Origin: Prevotellaceae bacterium
Lineage (GTDB): Bacteria > Bacteroidota > Bacteroidia > Bacteroidales > Bacteroidaceae
Direction: 5' to 3'
Assembly: GCA_021204715.1 (NCBI GenBank)
Contig: JAJPYW010000108.1
Coordinates: 1 to 16,099 of the forward strand
DNA: 16,099 bases
The notes below the pieces were generated by a model, which saw only the letters and a list, made by a program, of their open reading frames with translations, ran no database searches and was not told the origin of the DNA. Made by a program: the position numbers and the translations under genes. Shown one piece after another: positions 1 through 6,815 of this stretch (positions are counted from its first letter, which is position 1; each line of letters opens with the position of its first letter).

Positions 1-950
1 CCGTGGAAGAACCCTTCAAGAAGTTGGTCAACCAAGGCATGATACAAGGCCGCAGCAACTTCGTCTACCGCGTGAAGAACACCAATACCTTCGTATCTTA
101 TAATCTGAAAGACCAATACGACGTCACCCCGTTGCATGTGGATGTGAACATCGTCTCCAACGACATCCTCGACATCGAAGCCTTCAAAGCGTGGAACCCC
201 GAATACCACACGGCCGAATTCATCTTGGAAGAGGGCAAGTATGTATGCGGCTGGGCCGTGGAGAAGATGAGCAAGTCCATGTTCAACGTCGTCAATCCCG
301 ACTTGATAGTGGAGCGTTACGGAGCCGACACCCTGCGCATGTACGAAATGTTCTTGGGCCCCGTGGAGCAGTCCAAACCGTGGGACACCAACGGCATTGA
401 CGGCGTGCACCGTTTCTTGAAGAAGTTCTGGACACTCTTCTACGACCGCGACGGCCGTTTCTTGGTGAACGACGCGCCCGCCACCAAAGAAGAACTCAAG
501 TCGCTGCACAAACTCATCAAGAAGGTGACGGGCGACATCGAGACCTTCTCCTACAACACCTCCGTAAGCGCCTTCATGATATGCGTGAACGAACTCTTCA
601 ACTTGAAGTGCAGCAAGAGAGCCATATTGAACCCGCTCATCGTCACCTTGGCTCCCTTCGCCCCGCACATTGCCGAAGAGCTGTGGCAGCAGTTGGACAA
701 CGAGGGAAGCGTGTGCGACGCCCGTTGGCCCGCTTACGACGAGACCTATTTGGTGGAAGACCAAGTGAACTACACCATCTCCTTCAACGGCAAGGCCCGC
801 TTCAACATGACCTTCCCCACAGACACCGCCAAGGAGTCCATACAAGAAGCCGTGTTGAACGACGCGCGTTCCGCCAAGTGGATTACAGGCAAGCAAATCG
901 TAAAGGTCATCATCATCCCCAAGAAGATAGTGAACATCGTGGTCAAGTAG
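1..950 (+). CDS. leuS: Leucyl-tRNA synthetase, C-terminal part (5' end outside window)
   Basis: Class I aminoacyl-tRNA synthetase that charges tRNA-Leu in the cytoplasm. The window holds only the last ~315 codons; the first complete codon starts at base 3 and the stop is TAG at 948-950. The class I signature KMSKS is at visible residues 88-92 (bases 264-278), followed by the NxxxPDxxxxxYGADTLRxYEMF block typical of LeuRS, and then the helical anticodon-binding domain, including [13 protein letters not shown]. The terminal ~60 residues form a short C-terminal domain ending in a lysine- and valine-rich strand. Editing and HIGH regions lie upstream of the window. The YitT-family gene follows after 65 bp on the same strand, so co-transcription is plausible. 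Identification is secure from these motifs. Confidence 0.97.
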   Translation, partial: VEEPFKKLVNQGMIQGRSNFVYRVKNTNTFVSYNLKDQYDVTPLHVDVNIVSNDILDIEAFKAWNPEYHTAEFILEEGKYVCGWAVEKMSKSMFNVVNPDLIVERYGADTLRMYEMFLGPVEQSKPWDTNGIDGVHRFLKKFWTLFYDRDGRFLVNDAPATKEELKSLHKLIKKVTGDIETFSYNTSVSAFMICVNELFNLKCSKRAILNPLIVTLAPFAPHIAEELWQQLDNEGSVCDARWPAYDETYLVEDQVNYTISFNGKARFNMTFPTDTAKESIQEAVLNDARSAKWITGKQIVKVIIIPKKIVNIVVK

Positions 951-1015
951 CGGACACTCCCTCCGTTGCTTGCCGCTTTATAAACGCCCCGTTCTACCTT
1001 TAACCGCCAAGCGAT

Positions 1016-1918
1016 ATGAAACTTAAAAGACTGACAAGATTTGAAATCGTCAGGGGATTGAAAGACTATGTCTTCATGACCTGCGGATTGGTTCTCTACG
1101 CCATGGGTTGGGCCGCTTTCCTCATTCCTTACCAAATCACCACCGGCGGCACCACCGGTATCAGCGCCATAATCTTCTACTCCACCGGCTTTCCCATGCA
1201 GTGGTCCTACTTCTTTATAAACGCCGTGCTCATCTCTTTCGCCTTCCGCATATTGGGTTCCAAGTTCATCATCAAGACCATTTACAGCATCTTCATGCTC
1301 ACCTTCCTGCTTTGGTTTATTCAAAAAGTGGTGAACGGCGAAGACGGCGTGCCGCCCCAACTGTTGGGACCGGGACAAGACTTCATGGCTTGCTTGATAG
1401 GCTCGGTGATGTGCGGCGCCGGCTTGGGCATTGTCTTCAACTGCAACGGCAGTACCGGCGGCACCGATATCATCGCGGCCATCATCAACAAGTACCGCGA
1501 CATCACCTTGGGACGCATGATTATGTTCTGCGACTTCATCATCATCTCCTCCTGTTACTTCGTCTTCCACGACTGGCGCCGTGTCATCTTCGGATTCGTC
1601 ACCCTCTTTGTCATTGGATTCGTGTTGGATTACATCGTCAACAGCGCCCGCCAGTCTGTACAGTTCCTCATCTTCTCCAAAGAATACGACAAGATTGCCG
1701 ACCGCATCATCAAAGACACCCACCGCGGCGTCACCGTGTTGCACGGCACTGGTTGGTACAGCAAGCAAGAAGTAAAAGTATTGGTGATATTGGCCCACAA
1801 ACGCCAGTCCATGCTCATCTTCCACTTGATTAAAGACGTCGACCCCAACGCCTTTATCTCGCAAAGCGCGGTTATCGGCGTCTATGGAGAAGGATTCTCC
1901 AAACTGAAAGTAAAATAA
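1016..1918 (+). CDS. YitT family membrane protein (DUF2179 C-terminal domain)
   Basis: Integral membrane protein of 300 residues, a normal length for the YitT family, whose biochemical role is not established. The N-terminal ~205 residues hold about six hydrophobic segments (roughly residues 17-37, 44-60, 62-80, 84-105, 124-145 and 160-203). They include the glycine-rich motifs TTGGTTGISAI (about residue 42) and NGSTGGTDIIAAI (about residue 143), which are characteristic of the family. The last ~90 residues are a soluble domain (QFLIFSKEYDKIADRI, HRGVTVLHGTGWYS, FISQSAVIGVYGEGF) matching DUF2179. The ATG at 1016 directly precedes a basic N-terminus before the first membrane segment. It lies 65 bp after leuS and 12 bp before rdgB on the same strand, so the three probably form one transcript. 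The family is confident; the function is unknown. Confidence 0.92.
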   Translation: MKLKRLTRFEIVRGLKDYVFMTCGLVLYAMGWAAFLIPYQITTGGTTGISAIIFYSTGFPMQWSYFFINAVLISFAFRILGSKFIIKTIYSIFMLTFLLWFIQKVVNGEDGVPPQLLGPGQDFMACLIGSVMCGAGLGIVFNCNGSTGGTDIIAAIINKYRDITLGRMIMFCDFIIISSCYFVFHDWRRVIFGFVTLFVIGFVLDYIVNSARQSVQFLIFSKEYDKIADRIIKDTHRGVTVLHGTGWYSKQEVKVLVILAHKRQSMLIFHLIKDVDPNAFISQSAVIGVYGEGFSKLKVK

Positions 1919-1930
1919 CAATAGAAAGCC

Positions 1931-2518
1931 ATGCAGAAAACCCTTGTATTCGCCACCAACAACGCCCACAAGTTCCAAGAAGTGACCGACATGCTGCAAG
2001 GATCTATTGTTCTCTTGCGGCTGAAAGACATCGGCTGTGAAGCGGATATACCCGAAACAGCCGGCACCTTGGAAGGCAACGCCCTGCAGAAAGCCCGGTT
2101 TATTTACGACAACTATCATGTAGACTGCTTTGCCGACGACACCGGATTGGAAGTGGAAGCGTTGCACGGCGCTCCCGGTGTCTATTCGGCCCGTTATGCA
2201 GGCGAGGCGCACGATGCCGAGGCGAACATGCAAAAGCTGTTGCTCAACCTGCAGCACGAAACCAACCGCAAGGCGCGTTTCCGCTGTGTGTTCACTTTAA
2301 TCGAGCATGGAGAAGTACATCAGTTTGAAGGCATCGTAAACGGTACCATCACGCAAGAGAAACATGGAAAAGAAGGCTTCGGCTACGACCCCTTGTTTAT
2401 TCCCGACGGCTATAAAGAGACCTTTGCGGAAATGGATGAAACACGCAAGAACCAAATCAGTCACCGTGCAAGGGCATTACAGAAGTTAGTTGCCTATTTA
2501 AAGGAAGAGAGCAAATAA
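1931..2518 (+). CDS. rdgB: Non-canonical purine NTP pyrophosphatase (RdgB/HAM1 family)
   Basis: Cytoplasmic house-cleaning enzyme that hydrolyses ITP, dITP and XTP to the monophosphate plus pyrophosphate, keeping deaminated purines out of DNA and RNA. It is 195 residues long, normal for the family. Visible family motifs in order are the nucleotide-binding TNNAHKFQE (residues 9-17), the acidic [12 protein letters not shown] around residue 68, [12 protein letters not shown], the C-terminal [10 protein letters not shown], and SHRARAL for base recognition. The ATG at 1931 places TNNAHK at the usual distance from the N-terminus. It follows the YitT gene by 12 bp and is probably translated from the same mRNA; a clear hairpin terminator lies 38 bp after its stop. 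Confidence 0.96.
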   Translation: MQKTLVFATNNAHKFQEVTDMLQGSIVLLRLKDIGCEADIPETAGTLEGNALQKARFIYDNYHVDCFADDTGLEVEALHGAPGVYSARYAGEAHDAEANMQKLLLNLQHETNRKARFRCVFTLIEHGEVHQFEGIVNGTITQEKHGKEGFGYDPLFIPDGYKETFAEMDETRKNQISHRARALQKLVAYLKEESK

Positions 2519-2555
2519 ATTCTATAAACCATCAAACAAGCATAGAATATATAAC

Positions 2556-2590
2556 ATTGCCCCTGCTATAAACAATATAACAGGGGCAAT
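2556..2590 (+). terminator. Intrinsic terminator after rdgB
   Basis: A perfect 10-bp inverted repeat (ATTGCCCCTG at 2556-2565, CAGGGGCAAT at 2581-2590) with a 15-nt A/T loop starts 38 bp after the rdgB stop and is followed by an AT-rich tract. It should end the leuS-YitT-rdgB transcript. The AT-rich tail could also support some termination on the opposite strand. Confidence 0.8.
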
Positions 2591-2614
2591 ATTTATCATA
2601 TAAATTTATTTTGT

Positions 2615-2622
2615 TATCTTTG
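2615..2622 (+). promoter_or_regulatory. Bacteroidota -7 promoter box for the putative small RNA
   Basis: TATCTTTG matches the Bacteroidota primary sigma -7 consensus TAnnTTTG exactly. It lies in the AT-rich stretch after the rdgB terminator, so transcription would start near 2628-2630, just where the predicted RNA stem begins. The -33 element is weak (a TTTA near 2592-2595 instead of TTG). Confidence 0.55.
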
Positions 2623-2627
2623 TACTT

Positions 2628-2705
2628 GGAAAAGGGATTGTAGCTTTCGCTCCCCGTGACGTAGCGAGTGGATCTACGATAGCGGCTTTCTCTTTTCTTT
2701 TTTTT
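2628..2705 (+). ncRNA. Putative structured small RNA, about 77 nt, with own promoter and terminator
   Basis: No protein is encoded here, but the segment has the layout of an independent small RNA. A TAnnTTTG promoter box ends at 2622 and the RNA ends in an eight-T run (2698-2705). Three nested helices can be drawn. P1 is GAAAAGGGA (2629-2637) with TCTCTTTTC (2689-2697), nine pairs including one G-U, immediately before the T run. P2 is TTGTAG (2638-2643) with CTACGA (2674-2679). P3 is TTCGCT (2646-2651) with AGCGAG (2663-2668), closed by an 11-nt loop, CCCCGTGACGT. It sits between rdgB and the convergent nadA, so it is not a leader of either gene. I do not recognise a known RNA family; it lacks SRP or 6S hallmarks I can see. 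Pairing and signals are seen directly; expression is inferred. Confidence 0.55.
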
Positions 2706-2734
2706 AAAGCTACACCTTATTATATAGTTGTCCG

Positions 2735-3673
2735 TTACAATCCCAACTTCGCCGATATTTCCAACATCCTGTTGATAGGCAATACCGCCTTCTGCGCAAT
2801 CTCTCTATCCACCTGCACTTCCGGCGTCTCATCTTTCAAGCACTTATACAGTTTATCCAATGTATTGAGCCGCATATAGCCGCACTCATTGCAGGCACAA
2901 GTACTGTCGTTGGGCGGCGCCGGTATAAACGTGGTGCCGGGTGCCTGCTTTCTCATCTCATGCAATATACCCGATTCCGTCGCTACAATGTAAGTCTTCC
3001 GGGGATGCTTCACGCTATACTTCAACAGCGCGGCCGTGGAACCCACCACGTCGGCAAGCTTCAACACCGCCCCTTTACACTCCGGATGCGCCAGCACCAC
3101 GGCACCGGGATACTGCTCTTTCAGCTTCACTATCTTTTCTACCGAGAACTGTTCGTGAACATGGCAGGCACCGTCCCAAAGCACCATATTCCTTCCCGTA
3201 ACGGCGTTGATATAGTTCCCTAAGTTCCTGTCAGGCCCGAACAGCAACTTGGCCTCTTTGGGAAAGCTTTCCACGATTTGACGCGCGTTGGTCGATGTCA
3301 CCACCACGTCGGTCATGGCCTTTACAGCGGCCGAAGTGTTGACGTAGGAGATGACCGTATGCCCCGGATGCGCCGCTATAAACGCCCCGAAAGCGTCGGC
3401 CGGACAGCTGTCGGCCAATGAACAACCCGCGTTCAAGTCGGGCACCAACACCTTCTTGTCGGGACAAAGTATCTTGGCTGTCTCGCCCATGAAGAGCACA
3501 CCGCACATCACGATGATGTCCGCGTCGGTCTTGGCCGCCCATTGTGCCAAGGCCAAGCTGTCGCCCACGAAGTCGGCTATATCTTGTATCTCGCCTTGCT
3601 GGTAGTAGTGGCCCAATATCACCGCGTGCTTCTCTTTCTTGAGTTTCTCTATCGCTGTTATCAGTTGGTTCAT
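2735..3673 (-). CDS. nadA: Quinolinate synthase NadA
   Basis: Cytoplasmic [4Fe-4S] enzyme that condenses iminoaspartate with dihydroxyacetone phosphate to quinolinate in de novo NAD synthesis. It has 312 residues, typical of the family. Three cysteines fit the cluster ligands: C84 in DLNAGCSLAD, C170 in WDGACHVHE and C264 in the CGYM motif near the C-terminus. Substrate-site features include HYYQ (residues 22-25), the YVNTSAAVKA segment around residue 110, TSTNA, and HPEC (196-199). The ATG is at 3671-3673, with no strong Shine-Dalgarno but a good -7 box about 65 bp upstream. The partner nadB is not in this window. The gene faces the small RNA and rdgB convergently. Confidence 0.96.
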   Translation of the reverse strand: MNQLITAIEKLKKEKHAVILGHYYQQGEIQDIADFVGDSLALAQWAAKTDADIIVMCGVLFMGETAKILCPDKKVLVPDLNAGCSLADSCPADAFGAFIAAHPGHTVISYVNTSAAVKAMTDVVVTSTNARQIVESFPKEAKLLFGPDRNLGNYINAVTGRNMVLWDGACHVHEQFSVEKIVKLKEQYPGAVVLAHPECKGAVLKLADVVGSTAALLKYSVKHPRKTYIVATESGILHEMRKQAPGTTFIPAPPNDSTCACNECGYMRLNTLDKLYKCLKDETPEVQVDREIAQKAVLPINRMLEISAKLGL

Positions 3674-3738
3674 AATTACTATATGTTTTTTGTTTGAATA
3701 AAAAATCTATGGAGTAATGATATACGGTTGAAACTGTT

Positions 3739-3746
3739 CAAAAATA
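3739..3746 (-). promoter_or_regulatory. Candidate nadA promoter (-7 box)
   Basis: On the minus strand the sequence reads TATTTTTG, an exact TAnnTTTG match, about 65 bp upstream of the nadA ATG. This would give a leader of about 60 nt. The -33 element is not clear. It is back to back with a plus-strand promoter at 3760-3790, so the two share regulatory space. Confidence 0.45.
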
Positions 3747-3759
3747 AACTTCGATATAC

Positions 3760-3790
3760 TTGTATAATAACTTATTAAACGCTAATTTTG
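3760..3790 (+). promoter_or_regulatory. Full Bacteroidota promoter reading toward the TrmH-family gene
   Basis: TTG at 3760-3762, a 20-nt spacer, and TAATTTTG at 3783-3790 match the -33/-7 consensus and spacing. Start of transcription is predicted near 3796. The first gene downstream on this strand begins at 4148, so the transcript would either have a leader of about 350 nt or be a separate RNA. A small hairpin (CTGTT-ATG-AACAG, 3801-3813) falls at the predicted 5' end. Confidence 0.5.
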
Positions 3791-4127
3791 TTTTATGAAT
3801 CTGTTATGAACAGCAGTTGGTCCTTCCGTTTACCGGTTAATTCCATTGTTATCAATCATAAAGAGTCATACCAACGAACAGTTATTAACCGCCTGTTGAT
3901 AGTGTGCAAAGTTAAAAACTTTATCTATATCGAGGTGTTTGAAACCCCTAAAAAGATGTTTATGCAGGTATTGAAATCTTCGTGTTGAATTATTTGGAAG
4001 ATTCGTTTGCCGTGTTATATAAACGCCATAATCAATATCACAAAGTTTTCAAGCACTTTTTTTGCATGACTTTTATACAAGTTATAAACACCTTTTGACA
4101 GCATTATGAACAGATGGGGAGCGGACA

Positions 4128-4148
4128 ATGCGTAAAAAGCGGATGTGA
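4128..4148 (+). CDS. Leader mini-ORF (6 codons) overlapping the start of the TrmH-family gene
   Basis: ATG at 4128 opens a six-codon frame, MRKKRM, whose TGA (4146-4148) overlaps the ATG of the methyltransferase gene (4148-4150) as TGATG. It is preceded by a good Shine-Dalgarno sequence, GGGGAG at 4116-4121, six bases upstream. The methyltransferase ATG itself has no comparable site. This suggests translational coupling by re-initiation. Alternatively the mini-ORF is not translated and the GGGGAG is fortuitous. Confidence 0.35.
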   Translation: MRKKRM

Positions 4149-4684
4149 TGCGTAAATTGAAGATAACCGAGTTGAACCGCATATCGGCCGAAGCGTTCAA
4201 GCAGGCCGACAAGCTGCCTTTGACGGTGGTGTTGGACGACGTGCGCAGCCTTTACAATGTAGGTTCCGTGTTCCGGGTGTCCGACGCCTTCCGTGTGGAG
4301 CGCATTTACCTTTGCGGCATCACCGCCGTGCCGCCCCATCCCGAGATACACAAGACCGCTTTGGGCGCCGAGTTCTCCATGGACTGGGTATATAAGGAAC
4401 GCGCTATTGATGCGGTCGACGAGTTGAAAGCCGCCGGCTATACCGTCTATTCCGTAGAGCAAGTAGAGCACAGCGTCATGCTGCACGAGCTTTCGGTAGA
4501 CAAGCAAAAGAAGTACGCCATTGTCATGGGCAATGAAGTAAAAGGGGTAAGACAAGAAGTGGTCGACCGTTCAGACGGCTGCATAGAGATACCTCAATTC
4601 GGCACCAAACATTCACTGAATGTATCTGTCGCCACCGGCATCGTGATATGGGAATTCTTCAATAAATTACGCATATTCATTTAA
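4148..4684 (+). CDS. TrmH/SpoU-family RNA 2'-O-methyltransferase
   Basis: SPOUT-superfamily methyltransferase expected to transfer a methyl group from S-adenosylmethionine to a ribose 2'-OH in tRNA or rRNA; the exact target cannot be read from sequence. It is 178 residues, a compact catalytic domain without an added RNA-binding domain. The three family motifs are visible: motif 1 NVGSVFR (residues 37-43, with the catalytic Arg), motif 2 IVMGNEVKGV (125-134), and motif 3 IPQFGTKHSLNVSVATGIV (148-166), which forms the trefoil knot and cofactor site. I chose ATG 4148 because the N-terminus MRKLKITELNR fits what I recall of Bacteroidales relatives; a GTG at 4145 would add one residue. It ends 28 bp before the convergent DUF4294 gene. 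Confidence 0.93.
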   Translation: MRKLKITELNRISAEAFKQADKLPLTVVLDDVRSLYNVGSVFRVSDAFRVERIYLCGITAVPPHPEIHKTALGAEFSMDWVYKERAIDAVDELKAAGYTVYSVEQVEHSVMLHELSVDKQKKYAIVMGNEVKGVRQEVVDRSDGCIEIPQFGTKHSLNVSVATGIVIWEFFNKLRIFI

Positions 4685-4712
4685 AGAAGCGCGGCGGTAA
4701 ATAGGCCATTGC

Positions 4713-5339
4713 TCACAGCTGTCCGTTCTCTACCAACAATATCACCCTTTCGGTCATTTTGTCCACACCGTTGGGGTCGTACTCTTTCTTCAAGCTCGCC
4801 CCGAAGAGCGAGGCGAACGTTTGGTAAAAAGTGGCTTTAAGCGGCCCCATAAAGGCTTTGACAAGCTCGTAACCGGTGGAGTTGGTCTCACGGTCCACCA
4901 ACTTGATGAGCAGCTTGCCTTGCGCGAACGTCAGCTTTTTCAAGCGGGGGGTGTATTGCTCTTTCAACCCCTTCTCCACCGCTTTGATGTGGCGTTGCTT
5001 GGCCTTGTCGTTGGGCAGTGTCTGCAAGTATTCGTAGGTCTCGATAACGGCGCGGTTCACCTCTTTCGATAGGGGCAGCACGATTTTCACGTCGCGCACC
5101 AACTTGTTGTATTGGGCCAACTCCTTCTTGTTCTTGAACTTGATGGGCTTGAAAATATAGACCGTGGGCAGTTTCACGTAAGGGATGGTATCGCCTTGGT
5201 AGACGCACATCGCCGTCAAGTAGACGTTCTTTTGTTGGCGCGTCTGTTGCCGGTTGCCGGTAGCCTGCCGCGCATGGCAGTCCACCGCTCCCTTGCAGCA
5301 AAGCAGCATACCCAATACGATGTAAAACACGGCTTTCAT
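4713..5339 (-). CDS. DUF4294 domain-containing exported protein
   Basis: Predicted exported protein of 208 residues and unknown function, of the Bacteroidota-specific DUF4294 family. Residues 1 to about 23 (MKAVFYIVLGMLLCCKGAVD) form a signal peptide, followed by a Gln/Arg-rich linker. The DUF4294 core begins around VYQGDTIPYVKLPTVYIF and continues with a charged helical region (KFKNKKELAQYNKLVRDVK, then EVNRAVIETYEYLQTLPN). The C-terminal half includes LTFAQGKLLIKLVDRETNSTGYEL. I chose the ATG at 5337-5339 because it directly precedes the signal peptide; an in-frame ATG at 5382-5384 would add 15 hydrophilic residues. A -7 promoter box lies only five bases before the chosen ATG. It is convergent with the methyltransferase and divergent from the radical SAM gene. 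Confidence 0.85.
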   Translation of the reverse strand: MKAVFYIVLGMLLCCKGAVDCHARQATGNRQQTRQQKNVYLTAMCVYQGDTIPYVKLPTVYIFKPIKFKNKKELAQYNKLVRDVKIVLPLSKEVNRAVIETYEYLQTLPNDKAKQRHIKAVEKGLKEQYTPRLKKLTFAQGKLLIKLVDRETNSTGYELVKAFMGPLKATFYQTFASLFGASLKKEYDPNGVDKMTERVILLVENGQL

Positions 5340-5344
5340 GGGTG

Positions 5345-5352
5345 CAAAATTA
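5345..5352 (-). promoter_or_regulatory. -7 box immediately before the DUF4294 start codon
   Basis: The minus strand reads TAATTTTG, an exact TAnnTTTG, separated from the ATG (5339) by only CACCC. If functional, transcription would start at or within a few bases of the ATG, giving a leaderless or nearly leaderless mRNA. No good -33 TTG is seen at 19-20 nt upstream, so this could be a chance match. Confidence 0.35.
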
Positions 5353-5446
5353 CGCCATTCTTTTGGTTTATCGGTGTCCTTCATGGGTTTTTCAATAGTC
5401 TGTTAACGCATTTAATGCAGCGCGGCGGCAATCTCGCCTTCTTTTA

Positions 5447-5478
5447 TTTGCTTATCCGCTTCAGAAAGACTACATTTG
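5447..5478 (+). promoter_or_regulatory. Promoter of the radical SAM gene
   Basis: TTTG at 5447-5450, a 20-nt spacer and TACATTTG at 5471-5478 match the Bacteroidota -33 and -7 elements and spacing. The predicted start of transcription is near 5484, leaving a leader of about 20 nt before the ATG at 5504. Confidence 0.65.
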
Positions 5479-5503
5479 CCCGAAAGATTGGAATAACAAA
5501 ACT

Positions 5504-6277
5504 ATGACTGTCATCTATCCCTCTCCCATATTCGGCCCCATACATTCCCGCCGGTTGGGCGTCTCTTTGGGCATCAACCTGCTGCCCGCGGACGGCAAGG
5601 TGTGCACTTTCGACTGCCTCTACTGCGAGTGCGGTTTCAATGCCGACTATGTACCCAAGCGTCCCATGCCCACTCCCGACGAAGTCTTTACCGCCTTGGA
5701 AGCCAAGCTGACGCAGATGCGGCAAGAACACGCCCGATTGGATGTATTGACCTTCGCCGGCAACGGCGAGCCCACCGCCCACCCGCAGTTTGCCAAGATA
5801 GTAAACGGCGTGATGGCCTTGCGCGACAAGTATTTTCCCGAGGCCAAAGTCAGTGTGTTGAGCAACGCCACGCTCATTCACAGACCCACCGTCTTTTATG
5901 CGTTGTGCAAGGTAGACAACAACATCTTGAAGTTGGACACGGTAGATGCCGGCTATATCCGCGCGCTCAACCGTCCCGCCGGTCATTACATGGTAAGCAG
6001 CGTTATTGCCGACATGAAGGCGTTCCAAGGAAAGTGCATTGTCCAGACCATGTTCCTTGAAGGCAGCTACAACGGAAAGGATATGGGCAACACCGCCGAC
6101 CGCTTTGTGCTGCCTTGGTTGCAGGCTGTCCGCGAGATTGCCCCGCGCGAAGTAATGATCTACACGATCGACCGCGAGACGCCCGCCCAAGGCCTCCAAA
6201 AAGCCTCCCCGGAAACGTTGGACCGCATCGGTGCCATGGTCACGGCGGCCGGCATCCCGGTCAGCGTTTCCTATTAA
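5504..6277 (+). CDS. Radical SAM protein (COG0731-like)
   Basis: Iron-sulfur enzyme of 257 residues that should cleave S-adenosylmethionine reductively to start radical chemistry; the substrate is unknown. The N-terminus IFGPIHSRRLGVSLGINLLP is the typical lead-in of this subfamily. The cluster motif follows as C34-TFD-C38-LY-C41, the canonical CX3CX2C, with an extra Cys at 43. Next come the SAM-binding glycine-rich segment TFAGNGEPTAHPQF (about residues 84-97), the VSVLSNATLI strand and the KLDTVD element. The C-terminus carries YTIDRETPAQGLQK and no added SPASM-type cysteine domain, so it is a minimal-size member. The ATG at 5504 is supported by a promoter ending 25 bp upstream. It is the last housekeeping-type gene before the 1.2-kb gap. 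Confidence 0.9.
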   Translation: MTVIYPSPIFGPIHSRRLGVSLGINLLPADGKVCTFDCLYCECGFNADYVPKRPMPTPDEVFTALEAKLTQMRQEHARLDVLTFAGNGEPTAHPQFAKIVNGVMALRDKYFPEAKVSVLSNATLIHRPTVFYALCKVDNNILKLDTVDAGYIRALNRPAGHYMVSSVIADMKAFQGKCIVQTMFLEGSYNGKDMGNTADRFVLPWLQAVREIAPREVMIYTIDRETPAQGLQKASPETLDRIGAMVTAAGIPVSVSY

Positions 6278-6805
6278 TTACAATAACGTTGCCACAAGGT
6301 ATATACATTTTTCTTCATGGCAGGAAAACAAGGCAGGTGGCCTGACACCCACTTTGCTTCTTTATTATGCTCCTTTTTCCACCCAATTACCCCCTTTAAA
6401 ACGCGGTTTTTCCGCCTTGGGGTACAGCCGGTGGAAAAAAACGCCTGCATTTGGGGTTAAAATGGTAAACTGTCATGACATAAAAAAGTTGTCCATAAAG
6501 TTAGCGATAGGTAATGCACTTATAAACAAGTTCTTGATAGCGGTTCTTCCCCGTTGCTTTTCATAGCGTGTATCACATACCTTTACAAATCGCTATTCAC
6601 CGCAAGGGCTTTATGAGAAAACGTGTTTGCTTTGACGGGGGTGCAAACGGATAAAGTCAGTGCATTAAACGCAGCCCGGGCGGCATGACAATGCCATAGT
6701 TTAGGATGCCATCTTCGCAAGTGTACTCCTTGCCGACGCCCAAGCATAACAAAACCGCAATACTTGATGGTGGTTGACTGCCCTGTTTTCATCGGAAAAC
6801 CATGA
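6278..6805. other. Non-coding stretch after the radical SAM gene
   Basis: I see no convincing gene in this ~530 bp. The open frames here are short and lack recognisable protein features. The notable structure is TTTTTCCACC (6374-6383), which is exactly complementary to GGTGGAAAAA (6430-6439), with a near-copy TTTTTCCGCC (6407-6416) that could form a 10-bp stem with the same right arm. A weak near-consensus promoter (TTG 6554-6556, 21 nt, TACCTTTA 6578-6585) precedes a 13-codon frame at 6613-6654. Neither is convincing alone. The region may contain degraded gene remnants, but I cannot identify a parent. Confidence 0.5.
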
Positions 6806-6815
6806 ATACATTCGA

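Larger units (their letters stand above)
3674..4147. other. AT-rich intergenic region between nadA and the TrmH-family gene
   Basis: This 474-bp stretch has no convincing gene. It holds the two divergent promoters noted separately, a possible extra minus-strand -7 box (TAACTTTG, 3914 to 3907), a repeated 10-mer TTATGAACAG at 3804-3813 and 4104-4113, and several other TTATnnACA-like words. A six-codon mini-ORF abuts the downstream gene. The small open frame at 3788-3988 starts with TTG, has no ribosome binding site and looks like chance. Confidence 0.6.

Noticed and set aside
3788..3988. 66-codon plus-strand frame after the promoter at 3760-3790
   Set aside because: Starts at a TTG inside the promoter box, so the transcript could not carry it in full; no ribosome binding site and low-complexity AT-rich composition.
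6613..6654. 13-codon peptide MRKRVCFDGGANG after a weak promoter
   Set aside because: Too short, and the promoter has a 21-nt spacer and an imperfect -7 box; no independent support.
6512..6667. 9-bp inverted repeat TAATGCACT / AGTGCATTA about 140 bp apart
   Set aside because: In a 1.2-kb region several 9-bp inverted matches are expected by chance, and nothing else marks these ends as mobile-element termini.
6583..6792. 69-codon minus-strand frame in the gap before the array
   Set aside because: No recognisable family, no signal peptide, many Cys/His/Trp in no pattern and no good ribosome binding site; a frameshifted reading gave only a short tail with no start.
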